DNA from: an uncultured Eubacteriales bacterium
GTDB taxonomy: Bacteria; Bacillota; Clostridia; Oscillospirales; Oscillospiraceae
Direction of reading: 5' to 3'
Length of the DNA stretch: 55,687 bases
Assembly: GCA_900549865.1 (NCBI GenBank)
Contig: URPU01000002.1
Location: 1-55,687, forward strand
Below the pieces are notes generated by a model that ran no database searches, was not told the origin of the DNA, and was given only the letters and a program-made list of their open reading frames with translations. Positions 1 through 8,688 of this stretch are shown piece after piece. Position numbers and translations under genes: made by a program. Every line of letters begins with the position of its first letter. Position 1 is the stretch's first letter.

Positions 1-183
1 TGCGGATCAGAGATCCGCACAGCGGGATGTTCCTCCGCCCGTATTGGTGGGGGGTTGACATCCCGCTCTTTGCTGCTTTGTACGCCGCCCTTGCCCAAAG
101 CGCGTAAGAAGGCAAATGCTGCATCAATGCATGCGGCCAAGCGGGCCCCGCATGGAAACGCCGCTTGCAAAGGTGTCCACGTC

Positions 184-492
184 TCACTGCATATATGCCG
201 CAAGGGGGATCGGCTTTCCGATATGCCTGCTGCCGCATCCGCCGGCAAGGAACTCTTTCAAGATGTTTTCACGCTCCGTCGTATGCACTACATGGATTCC
301 GGACATGTCCGATGCATCCCGGATAACATCATAACCACATCGCAGGTTGCCGGGGCTGGAGAAGCTCAACAGATTGGAGTTGTTGACAGAGCCCGTGACA
401 TTCTGGCGGGCAAACCTTTCCATATCGTCCTTGATCTTTAGGAGCTTTTCCACGGTCTCTGACATAGGACGGAATACATTCAACGACATCAT
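184..492 (-). pseudogene. uncharacterised 102-aa ORF, possible LysR-type regulator remnant
   Basis: An open frame of 102 codons beginning with two adjacent ATGs, with only a weak AGG upstream. The middle part (residues about 50-95) loosely resembles the start of a LysR substrate-binding domain, with an IRD..GIHVV..TERENILKEFLAGG pattern, but no helix-turn-helix is present upstream and the frame stops early. The rest of 1-645 shows no convincing gene on either strand. I read this as a degraded or spurious frame; the LysR resemblance is by eye and weak. Confidence 0.25.
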
Positions 493-645
493 ATACCTAA
501 ATTGCCGACGATTAGGTTATAAACATAACGATAACGCGAAGCACGGTACTGTCAATCTCACCTGCCTCTATAAGGAGGGTATCCAAATAGAACACATCTG
601 CTGGCATGAGCGGCAATTACGTTTCTGGTGTAGGCATAGCAAATG

Positions 646-1527
646 TTACTTGCAGGTTTGCTCATACGCCATCTGCGCCGCGCCCCAAAGGGCATCGTGC
701 ACAGGAAAAACGATCTCAGCAGAGCTTTCCAACTCACTGCGAACCGTGCTGCTATATACGTTGTCCGATGTGAGCAGACCTCCGAGGAGCGCCGTGCGCG
801 GTTTTGCCATGCCAAGCCGCCGGGACAGCGCATACACAAGTTCACTCAGTTCCCGCGCTTCACGGCGAAGGATATCGAGACTTGCCTTGTCGCCGGACTC
901 CGCGCATTCTATTACGGTCGTCGCAAACGCCGCAATGTCTGCTTTGTCAGCCTTACTGTATACGTATTCTACAAGCTCGCCGATTCCATGGGGAAAGCGC
1001 GCCAATACGGTTCGGCTCAGCGCGCTAGGCTCGCTCCGCCCGTCAGCACTGCGCACAGCTTCCCGCAGAGCAGCACGCCCGATGGCGTAGCCGCTGCCGA
1101 CATCGTCAAGGATATGCCCGTAACCGCCGCAGCGCGCCGATACACCGTCGTTGTTGACACCAAAGCATATTGACCCCGTACCTGCAATGAGGACGCACCC
1201 AGCGCCGTCCATCGCGCCGCGCAGAGCAATCTCATGATCGCCGCAGAGACGCAGCGCGCCACGGAAGCCTGCAAGGTCAAGCGCACGGCGTATGATTCGC
1301 TCCGTAAGCAGAAGTGATGATCCGGCCGCGCCGATGCACAGCGCGGCGCACTCTTTCATATTCCCGCAAGCAGCAAACACCTCACCTAAGCGCGCGCTGA
1401 ACGTATCCGAACCGATGGCGGAGATGTTGAACGCCCCGAAGCTTTCACGGCGGATAAAATTATTGTCTACATCACGTATTTCAAGGCGTGTAGATGTACC
1501 GCCGCCGTCTATCCCGGCAACAAACAT
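646..1527 (-). CDS. BadF/BadG/BcrA/BcrD-type sugar kinase (N-acetylglucosamine kinase-like)
   Basis: A 293-residue ASKHA-fold kinase. Residues 5-14 carry the phosphate-1 loop GIDGGGTSTR, a CGDHE acid segment follows near residue 100, and an IAGTGSI phosphate-2 motif near 115-122. The family phosphorylates GlcNAc and related amino sugars with ATP in the cytoplasm. The start at 1527 has AAGGAGG nine bases upstream; a longer open frame to 1629 has no such site. The gene follows nagZ by 14 bases, so the two are co-transcribed. NagZ releases GlcNAc, so phosphorylating that GlcNAc is the natural job (inference). MurNAc or glucosamine kinase activity cannot be excluded. Confidence 0.85.
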   Translation of the reverse strand: MFVAGIDGGGTSTRLEIRDVDNNFIRRESFGAFNISAIGSDTFSARLGEVFAACGNMKECAALCIGAAGSSLLLTERIIRRALDLAGFRGALRLCGDHEIALRGAMDGAGCVLIAGTGSICFGVNNDGVSARCGGYGHILDDVGSGYAIGRAALREAVRSADGRSEPSALSRTVLARFPHGIGELVEYVYSKADKADIAAFATTVIECAESGDKASLDILRREARELSELVYALSRRLGMAKPRTALLGGLLTSDNVYSSTVRSELESSAEIVFPVHDALWGAAQMAYEQTCK

Positions 1528-1541
1528 ATCGTCCGCCCTCC

Positions 1542-3068
1542 TTACAATCTTACGGGCATCACACCGCCGCATATCCCGCCGGAGAATACCTCGGCGAGCG
1601 CGGCAAGACTGTCCGCTGTGTAGTCCCATGCCGCGACACGGTGTACGCTGCGTGGGAGCTGGGCAAGGTCATAAGGATTTCTCAAGGCGGCAACGGTCAT
1701 GTCATGCCCCGCCGCAGCCAGCGCGCGCGCAAGCTTGAGCTGTCCTTCATAAATATGGGCATTGCATGTTGACATTATTATGCTGCCGCAGCTATTGGCG
1801 ATCTCAACAATGTGCGTGATTTCCACCGCATCCGGGTCAAGTGAGCAGGTGACATATTTTCCGCCGAAGCGGCGATGCATATACTCCGAAAACGGCAGCG
1901 CATCCGTACTGTCATTTGCCGCCTGAGTGACGCGGTAGTCGGCACAACCGCAGAAGAAAGTATTCTCATCCGCGCGGATGACCGCGCCGTCGAGCGCAGT
2001 AATTGCCCGGCGTGAAATATCCCGTGCCGCGGCAAAGTCTTCCGGACGGCCGCACAGCTCGGGCTTTGCATCCGTAAAGGCATACTTTGCCTTAGCGTCA
2101 AAAATACGCGCAATGCTCTCATACATATCCGCGTTGTCAAAATCGCCACGCGCTGCCGCGGCGGCAACAGCTTCAGCGCTCGCGCGCTGAAGTTCAATGT
2201 CGCTGCACACAAAAACTATATCCACCCCGGCGCGGAGTGCGGCGACAACGCCGTTTGCCGTGCCGTAGTGAGCACGTATCGCGTCCATCACCATGCAGTC
2301 GGAAAGCGTCAAGCCATTGAAGCCCAGCCGGCCGCGCAGCACGCCGCGCATGATGGCCGCAGACATCGTCGCGGGGATGTTTTCCGGCTCAATTCGCGGG
2401 AAGAGTATGTGACTGCTCATAATGGCAGGTATGCCGGAGCCTATTGCGGCTCGGAACGGTAAAAGCTCAGTCTCTTCAAGTTCAGTTAGCGACTTATCTA
2501 TACACGGCAGTCCCAGATGAGAGTCAACCGCAGTGTCGCCATGCCCGGGAAAGTGCTTGCCGCAGCAAAGCACGCCCGCCTCGGCATATCCGCGCACGGC
2601 CTCGCGGGCAAGTGCGGCGACACGTGCGGCGTCATCACCGTAGCTGCGCACCCCGATAACAGGGTTGCGGCTGTTGCTGTTGACGTCCAGCACCGGCGCA
2701 AGGTTGAAGTTCACGCCCACGCCGCGCAGCTGACGCGCAGTTATCGCGGCGGCGGTGTATGCGTCCTCAATGCGCCCTGTCGCGGCGACGGCCATGTTGC
2801 CCGGTACATTCACAGCATCGGGCGCAAGGCGTGTGACCATTCCGCCCTCCTGATCGATCGTGATAAAAGCCGGATGCCCGGTCTCTCCGATGATGAGCGA
2901 CTGAATATCTCTGCACAGCTGACGCAGCTGTGAATTATTTTCAATATTCCTGCGGAATAACACAACGTTTCCAATTTTATACTCGCGCACGAGCGCGGCA
3001 AAGTCATCGGGAATGCGGGTGCCTTCAAAGCCGAAGCCAAGCCGCTGACCAAGCAGGGTCCTGTCCAT
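1542..3068 (-). CDS. nagZ: beta-N-acetylhexosaminidase, glycoside hydrolase family 3
   Basis: A 508-residue GH3 enzyme. It has the NagZ signature KHFPGHGDT at residues 171-179 (His/Asp acid-base dyad) and the nucleophile Asp257 in TLSDCMVMD. An N-terminal TIM barrel of about 330 residues is followed by a second domain, making it longer than the roughly 340-residue enterobacterial NagZ. No signal peptide is visible, so it should act on imported GlcNAc-MurNAc or GlcNAc-anhydroMurNAc fragments in the cytoplasm, unlike the secreted Bacillus enzyme. The start at 3068 has AAGGAG upstream; the same open frame extends far beyond it without ribosome-site support. It leads an operon with the BadF-type kinase and its promoter overlaps the divergent anmK promoter. 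Confidence 0.92.
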   Translation of the reverse strand: MDRTLLGQRLGFGFEGTRIPDDFAALVREYKIGNVVLFRRNIENNSQLRQLCRDIQSLIIGETGHPAFITIDQEGGMVTRLAPDAVNVPGNMAVAATGRIEDAYTAAAITARQLRGVGVNFNLAPVLDVNSNSRNPVIGVRSYGDDAARVAALAREAVRGYAEAGVLCCGKHFPGHGDTAVDSHLGLPCIDKSLTELEETELLPFRAAIGSGIPAIMSSHILFPRIEPENIPATMSAAIMRGVLRGRLGFNGLTLSDCMVMDAIRAHYGTANGVVAALRAGVDIVFVCSDIELQRASAEAVAAAAARGDFDNADMYESIARIFDAKAKYAFTDAKPELCGRPEDFAAARDISRRAITALDGAVIRADENTFFCGCADYRVTQAANDSTDALPFSEYMHRRFGGKYVTCSLDPDAVEITHIVEIANSCGSIIMSTCNAHIYEGQLKLARALAAAGHDMTVAALRNPYDLAQLPRSVHRVAAWDYTADSLAALAEVFSGGICGGVMPVRL

Positions 3069-3092
3069 GTTTTTTCTCCTTTTGTACGTTGC

Positions 3093-3121
3093 TTGACAAA
3101 TACTGTTCAGCGTAATAAACT
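3093..3121 (+). promoter_or_regulatory. anmK promoter
   Basis: TTGACA (3093-3098), a 17-base spacer and TAAACT (3116-3121). The predicted transcript has a leader of about 37 bases before the anmK ATG. Confidence 0.7.
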
Positions 3122-3125
3122 TCAA
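3097..3125 (-). promoter_or_regulatory. candidate nagZ promoter overlapping the anmK promoter
   Basis: Read on the minus strand: TTGAAG (3125-3120), 17 bases, TATTTG (3102-3097). It is weaker than the plus-strand promoter and shares almost all its bases with it. Confidence 0.4.
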
Positions 3126-3164
3126 ATTGATATCTGCCGCGCTAAGCGGGGAGTTGGGGGATCT

Positions 3165-4352
3165 ATGGTGCATCCGATACTGACACTTATAAATAAGCCA
3201 TCCCGTCTCGTCATCGGCTTCATGTCCGGCACGAGTGCGGATGGGATCGACGCCGTTCTCGCCGAGATACACGGTCACGGCACGGCGGCACGCGTGAAGC
3301 AGCGCGATTTCGTATTTATGCCGTTCGAGCCGGAAGTCCGCGCGGAGATACTTCGCCTCGCCGGCGGCGGCGCTGCCGCCGCGGCGGACTTCTGCCGCAT
3401 GAACTTTCTTCTTGGAGAGCTGTATTGCGATGCGGGGCGCGAGCTCTGCCGCCATGCCGGTGTGCGCACGGAGGACATAGACCTCATTGGGAACCACGGC
3501 CAGACCTTTTGGCACATACCTCTTGAAGAGAAATATCTGGGCCATAAGCTGCACGGCACGCTCCAGTTGGGTGAGGACGCGATGCTCGCTGAGGCGTTCT
3601 CGTGCCCTGTTGTGGGCGACTTTCGCGTGAGGGATATGGCAGCGGGCGGACTCGGTGCGCCGCTTGTGCCATATACGGAATTTCTGCTCTACCGCAGTGA
3701 AACCGAGTGCGTTGCCCTGCAAAACATCGGCGGGATAGGAAATATCAGCTTTCTCCCTGCTGGATGCGGGCTGAATGATATCCTTGCGTTCGACACGGGG
3801 CCGGGCAACATGGTCATGGACGCTGTCACCGCACGCATGACGGATGGCACGGCGACATATGATGCGGGCGGCGCGCTTGCCGCACATGGGCACGTGAATG
3901 AAAAGCTCCTGCGGCGTATGATGGCCGATCCGTACATCGCGCAGCGCCCGCCTAAAACGACGGGCCGAGAACGTTACGGCGCGGATTACGTTGCGTCCAT
4001 TTGCGCATATGCCAAGTCTGAAAGCATCCCGCTTTTGGATGTGCTCGCAACGGCAACGCGCTTCACAGCAGAGTGTATAGCCGCGGCGGTACGCGGCTTC
4101 GCGCCGGAACTGCCCGCGCGGCTCATCGTCGGCGGGGGCGGCGCGATGAACGAAACGCTCATGCGGCATATCCGCCAGCTGCTGCCTGTGTGCAGAGTTA
4201 TGGCGAATGAAGAGCTTGGCTTTGACGGCAACGCGAAGGAGGCGCTCGCCTTTGCCATACTGGCAAACGAGGCGATATTTGCACATGCCAACAATGTCCC
4301 TTCCGTAACAGGGGCAAGACACCCAGTCGTCATGGGGAAGATAAGTTTGTAA
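3165..4352 (+). CDS. anmK: anhydro-N-acetylmuramic acid kinase
   Basis: A 395-residue AnmK. Residues 18-29 hold GFMSGTSADGID, followed by LIGNHGQT and DTGPGNMVMD, the sugar and ATP sites of the family. AnmK hydrolyses the 1,6-anhydro bond of anhydroMurNAc while phosphorylating O6, giving MurNAc-6-phosphate, the substrate of MurQ. The ATG at 3165 is preceded by a G-rich site (GGGGAGTTGGGGG); the frame is open to 3093 but those bases are the promoter. It is transcribed divergently from nagZ and convergently to murQ, and ends in a strong terminator. AnmK implies that anhydro-sugars, the products of lytic transglycosylases, are imported. Confidence 0.93.
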   Translation: MVHPILTLINKPSRLVIGFMSGTSADGIDAVLAEIHGHGTAARVKQRDFVFMPFEPEVRAEILRLAGGGAAAAADFCRMNFLLGELYCDAGRELCRHAGVRTEDIDLIGNHGQTFWHIPLEEKYLGHKLHGTLQLGEDAMLAEAFSCPVVGDFRVRDMAAGGLGAPLVPYTEFLLYRSETECVALQNIGGIGNISFLPAGCGLNDILAFDTGPGNMVMDAVTARMTDGTATYDAGGALAAHGHVNEKLLRRMMADPYIAQRPPKTTGRERYGADYVASICAYAKSESIPLLDVLATATRFTAECIAAAVRGFAPELPARLIVGGGGAMNETLMRHIRQLLPVCRVMANEELGFDGNAKEALAFAILANEAIFAHANNVPSVTGARHPVVMGKISL

Positions 4353-4367
4353 GCATATATACAGTAT

Positions 4368-4399
4368 GGCAACGCCGTGCTATTCGGCGTTGCCTTTTT
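4368..4399 (+). terminator. intrinsic terminator of anmK
   Basis: A perfect 10-bp stem GGCAACGCCG / CGGCGTTGCC with a 7-base loop, followed by TTTTT. murQ ends at 4401 on the other strand; in that direction the stem has no U-run. Confidence 0.85.
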
Positions 4400-4400
4400 A

Positions 4401-5300
4401 TTACCGTATTGCGTCTGCCACGCGCCCATCGGTCCTGCCCAGCCGCGCCTCAGCCTCACCGGCTTCGACAGCACACAGCAGCATGACTATCGCGGTCTTG
4501 CATTTGTAGCCGCACGCTTCAAGCGCGGCTACAGTAGTCTTTTCGTCTGCTCCGGTTGCTTCGCGCACGATGGAAATGCAGCGATGCACGAGCTTTTCGT
4601 TCGAGGGCTTCACATCGACCATAAGGTTGCCGTATACCTTGCCAAGCTTGACCATCGTACCCGTGGAAAGCATATTCAGCACCATCTTCTGTGCTGTGCC
4701 GCACTTCATGCGGGTCGAGCCTGTGATCACCTCGGGACCGGGATCGGGGGAAATACCGATATCCGCCGCACGCTCTATCTCAGAGCCGGGGCAGCAGGTC
4801 AGCCCGATCAAGCCAGCGCCAGCGGCACGCGCCGCTTTCATTGCGCCAAGGACATATGGCGTCCTGCCGCTCGCGGCGATGCCGACGAGCGTGTCATTCT
4901 CCGTCAAGGCAAGTCTGCGCATATCCTCCGCGCCAAGCTCGGCGCTGTCTTCTGCGCCCTCAACGGCATTGAAGACCGCATTGTTTCCACCCGCGATGAC
5001 CGCCTGCACAGTCTCCGGCGAAACGGAATACGTCGGCGTGCATTCGGAGGCATCGAGTATGCCTAGCCGCCCGGAAGTACCGCACCCGCAGTAGATGAGC
5101 CTCCCGCCGCGCTTCATGCGCGCGTATATGAGGTCTATGGCGGCGGCAATCTGCGGACAGACCTTCTCAACAGCGCAGGCAACTTTCTTGTCCTCGCTGT
5201 TGATGAGCTCAACCATCTCCTTAGTTGTCAGGCGGTCAATATCGCGGCTGCGCGGATTGCGCCGCTCAGTCGCAAGCTTTGTTATGTCAGAAGTTTTCAT
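4401..5300 (-). CDS. murQ: N-acetylmuramic acid 6-phosphate etherase
   Basis: A 299-residue MurQ of the SIS-fold etherase family, the normal length. The phosphosugar site reads CGCGTSGRLG (71-80) followed by DASE with catalytic Glu86, and TGSTRMKCGTAQK lies further on. The enzyme cleaves the lactyl ether of MurNAc-6-P to give GlcNAc-6-P and D-lactate. It is the last gene of the minus-strand transporter operon, 18 bases after the second permease, with AGAGGA before its ATG. With AnmK and NagZ it completes conversion of anhydro-muropeptide sugar to GlcNAc-6-P. Confidence 0.95.
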   Translation of the reverse strand: MKTSDITKLATERRNPRSRDIDRLTTKEMVELINSEDKKVACAVEKVCPQIAAAIDLIYARMKRGGRLIYCGCGTSGRLGILDASECTPTYSVSPETVQAVIAGGNNAVFNAVEGAEDSAELGAEDMRRLALTENDTLVGIAASGRTPYVLGAMKAARAAGAGLIGLTCCPGSEIERAADIGISPDPGPEVITGSTRMKCGTAQKMVLNMLSTGTMVKLGKVYGNLMVDVKPSNEKLVHRCISIVREATGADEKTTVAALEACGYKCKTAIVMLLCAVEAGEAEARLGRTDGRVADAIR

Positions 5301-5318
5301 TGATGTTTTCCTCTTATC

Positions 5319-6185
5319 TCAGCCCTTTACCGCGCCGATCGTTACGCCCTCAAGGAAGTATTTCTGCAGCGCGAAGAAAAGAATGAACATCGGCAGTGCA
5401 GAGAGCGTTGCCCCTGCCATCATCGGCGCGAGCAGAGTCTCGTTGGCGAATTTAAAGGTCTTCAAACCGACCTGAATGGTGTACATATAATCTTTGCTCG
5501 TGACAAGAAATGGCCAGAAGAAAGAGTTCCATGTTGAAAGAAACGTGTTTATCGCCATAACAGCAAGCACGGTCTTTGAAAGCGGCATGATTATCTTTAT
5601 AAATATGCGCAGTTGGCTGCACCCGTCGAGCTTCGCGCTCTCAATGAGCGGTGTAGGGATACTTGTGAAGAACTGCTTTGCCAGAAAAATGTTGTACGAT
5701 GTAACGACGCCGGGAAGAATGAGTGCGGCATAGGTGTTTGTCATTTTCAGCTTGTTGGCAATAAGAATATAGAGCGGAACCTGCGTCACCTGATAGGGGA
5801 TCATCATTGCCACAAGTATCATGCCGAACATCCACCTGCGGCCCTTGAAGTTGATCTTTGAAAAGGCATAGCCCGCGAGCGAGGCAAATATGACATTGCC
5901 GATGACTGTGAGCGAGGCAACGACGAAGCTGTTCCATATCCAGCGCACTGAGTATCGGTTGAAGCTGAAAAATGCCTTGTAAGAATCGAGCGTGAGACGC
6001 TTCGGAATGACGGAACGCGATGTGCCCGCCGTTGCGACGGCAGGACCGAACGAGGACATTATCATATAGAATATCGGGAAGAGTGCAAGCGCCGCAAATA
6101 GGATGAGCAGCAGCGCGAGCACGATGTTGCGGATATAAAGCTTCTTCCTGTCGTTGAGATGCTGGGAATACAGACCTGTTGTCAT
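5319..6185 (-). CDS. carbohydrate ABC transporter permease (MalG/GanQ type)
   Basis: A 288-residue inner-membrane permease with six predicted helices. The MalG-type EAA loop is seen as ESAKLDGCSQLRIFIKIIMPLSK, in which the conserved Gly contacts the ATPase. It pairs with the permease at 6197-7108, 11 bases upstream. Overall it resembles the second permease of CUT1-type sugar importers. Linkage to murQ argues for a MurNAc-type sugar or muropeptide disaccharide as substrate (inference). No ATP-binding subunit is encoded in the operon. Confidence 0.88.
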   Translation of the reverse strand: MTTGLYSQHLNDRKKLYIRNIVLALLLILFAALALFPIFYMIMSSFGPAVATAGTSRSVIPKRLTLDSYKAFFSFNRYSVRWIWNSFVVASLTVIGNVIFASLAGYAFSKINFKGRRWMFGMILVAMMIPYQVTQVPLYILIANKLKMTNTYAALILPGVVTSYNIFLAKQFFTSIPTPLIESAKLDGCSQLRIFIKIIMPLSKTVLAVMAINTFLSTWNSFFWPFLVTSKDYMYTIQVGLKTFKFANETLLAPMMAGATLSALPMFILFFALQKYFLEGVTIGAVKG

Positions 6186-6196
6186 GGCGCACCTCC

Positions 6197-7108
6197 TCAG
6201 TATTCTACATCCACGCCCATCAGCTTGAACTGGAGCATGGAGATAAGCGCGATGACGATGGCAAGCAGTATGGCCTGCGCGCAGGCAAGACCGAACTTGG
6301 AATACTCAAACGCGTTCTTGTAGATGAGCAGACCTATCATCGTCGTGCTGTTGTCAGGGCCGCCGCCCGTCATGAGAAAGGCGTTCTGAAATACTTGGAA
6401 CGACCCGATTATTCCCGTCACGAGGAGGAAGAGCGTCGTGGGCTTGACAAGCGGGAACACAATGAAGCGGACCTTCTGAAAGAAGGTCGCCCCGTCGAGC
6501 TCTGCCGCTTCAAAGTAGCTGTTGTCAATACCGAGGAGCGCTGCTATGTAGATGATGATATTTGTGCCCTGCCCGGAGAGCAGCGCCATCAGCATCAGCG
6601 AGAGCATGGATGTCTTGCTTGACGAAAGCCAGTTCTGCGCCGGCAGGCCAAAGAACGAGAGTACCTGATTAAAAAGCCCGTCCGGCGATGAATCATACAG
6701 CCACAGCCACACGACGGACAGCGCCACACCCGATGCGATACCGGGGAGATAGTAGATCGACTTGAACACCGACTGCACGCCTTTTTTGAACGGCAGTATC
6801 ATTATCGCAATAGAAAAGGCTATCAGCAAAGACAGCGGCACAACAACGGCGGTGTAGACAATGGTGTTTTTGACCGCCTTGTAGAAAAGTGCGCTTTTGA
6901 AGCTGTCTGCATAGTTTTTCAGCCCGATAAATTCAGATCCGAACGGCTTATATTTCAGAAAGCTCGTCTTGATGGCGCTGAATACAGGGTAGAGCGTGAA
7001 CACGCAGAAAACCAGCATAGCCACAAATATAAAGGCATAGCCCCACCAGTCGTCGTCCCGAAAACGAAAACGACGGGAGCCCAGCCTCGGACCTCTGTGT
7101 TTGCTCAT
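6197..7108 (-). CDS. carbohydrate ABC transporter permease (MalF type)
   Basis: A 303-residue membrane permease of a CUT1 importer. A basic N-terminus precedes the first helix (about residue 24 on), and the EAA loop EAAELDGATFFQKVRFIVFP is in the second half. The ATG at 7108 has GGAGGT seven bases upstream; the frame is open to 7180 but that stretch is the intercistronic hairpin. It is the middle gene of binding protein - permease - permease - murQ. Confidence 0.88.
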   Translation of the reverse strand: MSKHRGPRLGSRRFRFRDDDWWGYAFIFVAMLVFCVFTLYPVFSAIKTSFLKYKPFGSEFIGLKNYADSFKSALFYKAVKNTIVYTAVVVPLSLLIAFSIAIMILPFKKGVQSVFKSIYYLPGIASGVALSVVWLWLYDSSPDGLFNQVLSFFGLPAQNWLSSSKTSMLSLMLMALLSGQGTNIIIYIAALLGIDNSYFEAAELDGATFFQKVRFIVFPLVKPTTLFLLVTGIIGSFQVFQNAFLMTGGGPDNSTTMIGLLIYKNAFEYSKFGLACAQAILLAIVIALISMLQFKLMGVDVEY

Positions 7109-7129
7109 AGTCTTTACCTCCGTACTGTT

Positions 7130-7167
7130 AAAATCTGCCCCACCCGGCCGAAGCTGGGCGGGGCAGA
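7130..7167 (-). terminator. intercistronic UUCG-capped hairpin between binding protein and permease genes
   Basis: On the minus strand TCTGCCCC pairs with GGGGCAGA, continues through GCCC/GGGT, and is closed by C(UUCG)G, followed by only TTTT. This could be partial termination or a 3' stabiliser, giving more binding protein than permease, as in many sugar ABC operons. The effect is inferred. Confidence 0.6.
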
Positions 7168-7201
7168 AATGTATTATCACGCTTTCGGCGGCGCCGATGG
7201 T

Positions 7202-8620
7202 TTACAGAAGCCCAGTGACGATGCCGTCCGTGCCAAACAGTTCAACGGCACGCTCATTAATGGCGTCGAAGACTTCCTGCGCGGTAGCTTCACCAGCAAG
7301 CAGGGACTGGAACTTGGGCACTATGACCTCGTCCATGATAGTCTTGGCGTTAGCTGCCTGCTCAACGGAAATACCGGCAGGAGGAGCAACGACGAGACCG
7401 ATCTCACGCGCTGCACATGCGGCGTTGCCCTCGTCAATGCCCTCGGGGCTGACGTAAGCATCGCGGCCGGTCTGGCAGACAGGGTCGAGCAGCAGCGTGG
7501 AGTCAACGGCGGCGACACGCTCACCGGAGCAGAGGTAATCCATGACAAGGCAGACGTTCTTGAGGTGCTCGTCAGTGGTGTTGTTATTGCGCAGAGCGAT
7601 GAGACCATCGACCGTGCCGAAGCAGGACTCAGTCACGCCGTCCATTGTGGGCATGGGGAGGAACACGTAGCTCAGGGGGATGGAGTTTTCAACGGCGGTG
7701 CCATCATTGGCTTCAAGAGCCGCATTGTTCTTGTTGATGTTGTTCTCGAAAAGAGGCATTGCCTTGCCGAATATCATGGTCTTCCCCTGCTGGCACATGA
7801 CCATGCGCTGGCCTGCCTCAATTGCGTAATTGGGCATATAACCCGCCTTAGTCATCTCTTCGATGGCGTTGAGGAGGTTGAGCATGTTGTCGGAGGTAAA
7901 GGCGTACTTCAGATCCGGCGTGAAAGCGTTGGTAAGACCAGCCATAACACCCATGATGTTGGGAACGTCGGATGCGGTGACGCCCGAGTTGGCGAAAGCG
8001 AAACCGAAGCAGTCGGCAGTGGTGCCGGCCTTGAGGATGTCAAGGAACTCGGCGTAAGTCCAGCCCTCGGACTGAATCTTCTCAATGTCAGCACCGGCAG
8101 CTTCAAGCATTTCACGGTTGCCGCCGATAGACTGAATGGTTATGTAGAGAGGAAGCCCGTAAGGAACGTTCTCAATGGACATATAGTCCATTGCGTTCTG
8201 GTCGTAGTCGGCAAGTCTGTCGGCATCCATGTACGCGGAAATGTCAACGCCAAGACCGAGGTCAACATACTGCCCGATATTGGAGTAGGAGATCTCAGCG
8301 ATGTCAGGCGCTTCACCGGCATTTGCCATGGTGCTGAGCTTGTCGTTGTGATCGTCCCAAGAGGTCTTGATTACTTCGATTTTGATGTTGGGGTACATTG
8401 CGGTGAACTCGGCCGCCCAAGTGTCTATGTCGTCCTGATAGGTGGCGGACACAGGCGGGACCATAACGGTGACGGTGTCTTCCGCGGGCGCGGTTTCCTC
8501 TGACGCGGGGGCTGCCTCTTCCGCGGCAGGCTGCTCAGCGGCGGGTGCAGCGGTCTGGCCGCAGGCGCACAGAGCAAATACCATGACCAGAGCAAGAAGC
8601 ATTGCGATGATCTTTTTCAT
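7202..8620 (-). CDS. sugar ABC transporter substrate-binding lipoprotein
   Basis: A 472-residue extracytoplasmic binding protein. The signal peptide MKKIIAMLLALVMVFA ends in a lipobox (L-C-A-C) with lipidated Cys20, followed by an Ala/Glu/Pro-rich tether of about 30 residues and a family 1 solute-binding fold. The start is set by AAGGAG seven bases upstream. It is first in the transporter-murQ operon, behind a clear promoter. The ligand cannot be read from sequence; the neighbours point to MurNAc or GlcNAc-anhydroMurNAc. High expression relative to the permeases is suggested by the hairpin after it. Confidence 0.88.
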   Translation of the reverse strand: MKKIIAMLLALVMVFALCACGQTAAPAAEQPAAEEAAPASEETAPAEDTVTVMVPPVSATYQDDIDTWAAEFTAMYPNIKIEVIKTSWDDHNDKLSTMANAGEAPDIAEISYSNIGQYVDLGLGVDISAYMDADRLADYDQNAMDYMSIENVPYGLPLYITIQSIGGNREMLEAAGADIEKIQSEGWTYAEFLDILKAGTTADCFGFAFANSGVTASDVPNIMGVMAGLTNAFTPDLKYAFTSDNMLNLLNAIEEMTKAGYMPNYAIEAGQRMVMCQQGKTMIFGKAMPLFENNINKNNAALEANDGTAVENSIPLSYVFLPMPTMDGVTESCFGTVDGLIALRNNNTTDEHLKNVCLVMDYLCSGERVAAVDSTLLLDPVCQTGRDAYVSPEGIDEGNAACAAREIGLVVAPPAGISVEQAANAKTIMDEVIVPKFQSLLAGEATAQEVFDAINERAVELFGTDGIVTGLL

Positions 8621-8643
8621 TAGTATTCTCCTTTTGAATTTTT

Positions 8644-8673
8644 ATCTTAAAACCCGTGCACAGCGCGGGTCAA
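8644..8673 (-). promoter_or_regulatory. promoter of the binding protein-permease-murQ operon
   Basis: Minus strand TTGACC (8673-8668), 18-base spacer, TAAGAT (8649-8644), 23 bases before the ATG. The spacer contains a CCCG/CGGG dyad followed by TTTT, which could also end gntR transcripts. No copy of the GntR operator is seen here. Confidence 0.55.
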
Positions 8674-8688
8674 GACTGCGTTCTGAAA

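Noticed and set aside
1..19. Hairpin TGCGGATC/GATCCGCA at the window start
   Set aside because: Only eight bp with a three-base loop and no tail; flanking sequence is cut off, so no role can be given.
3069..4322. Long minus-strand extension of the nagZ frame across anmK
   Set aside because: GC-rich coding DNA gives open shadow frames; anmK motifs on the plus strand and a good ribosome site at the nagZ ATG explain the region.
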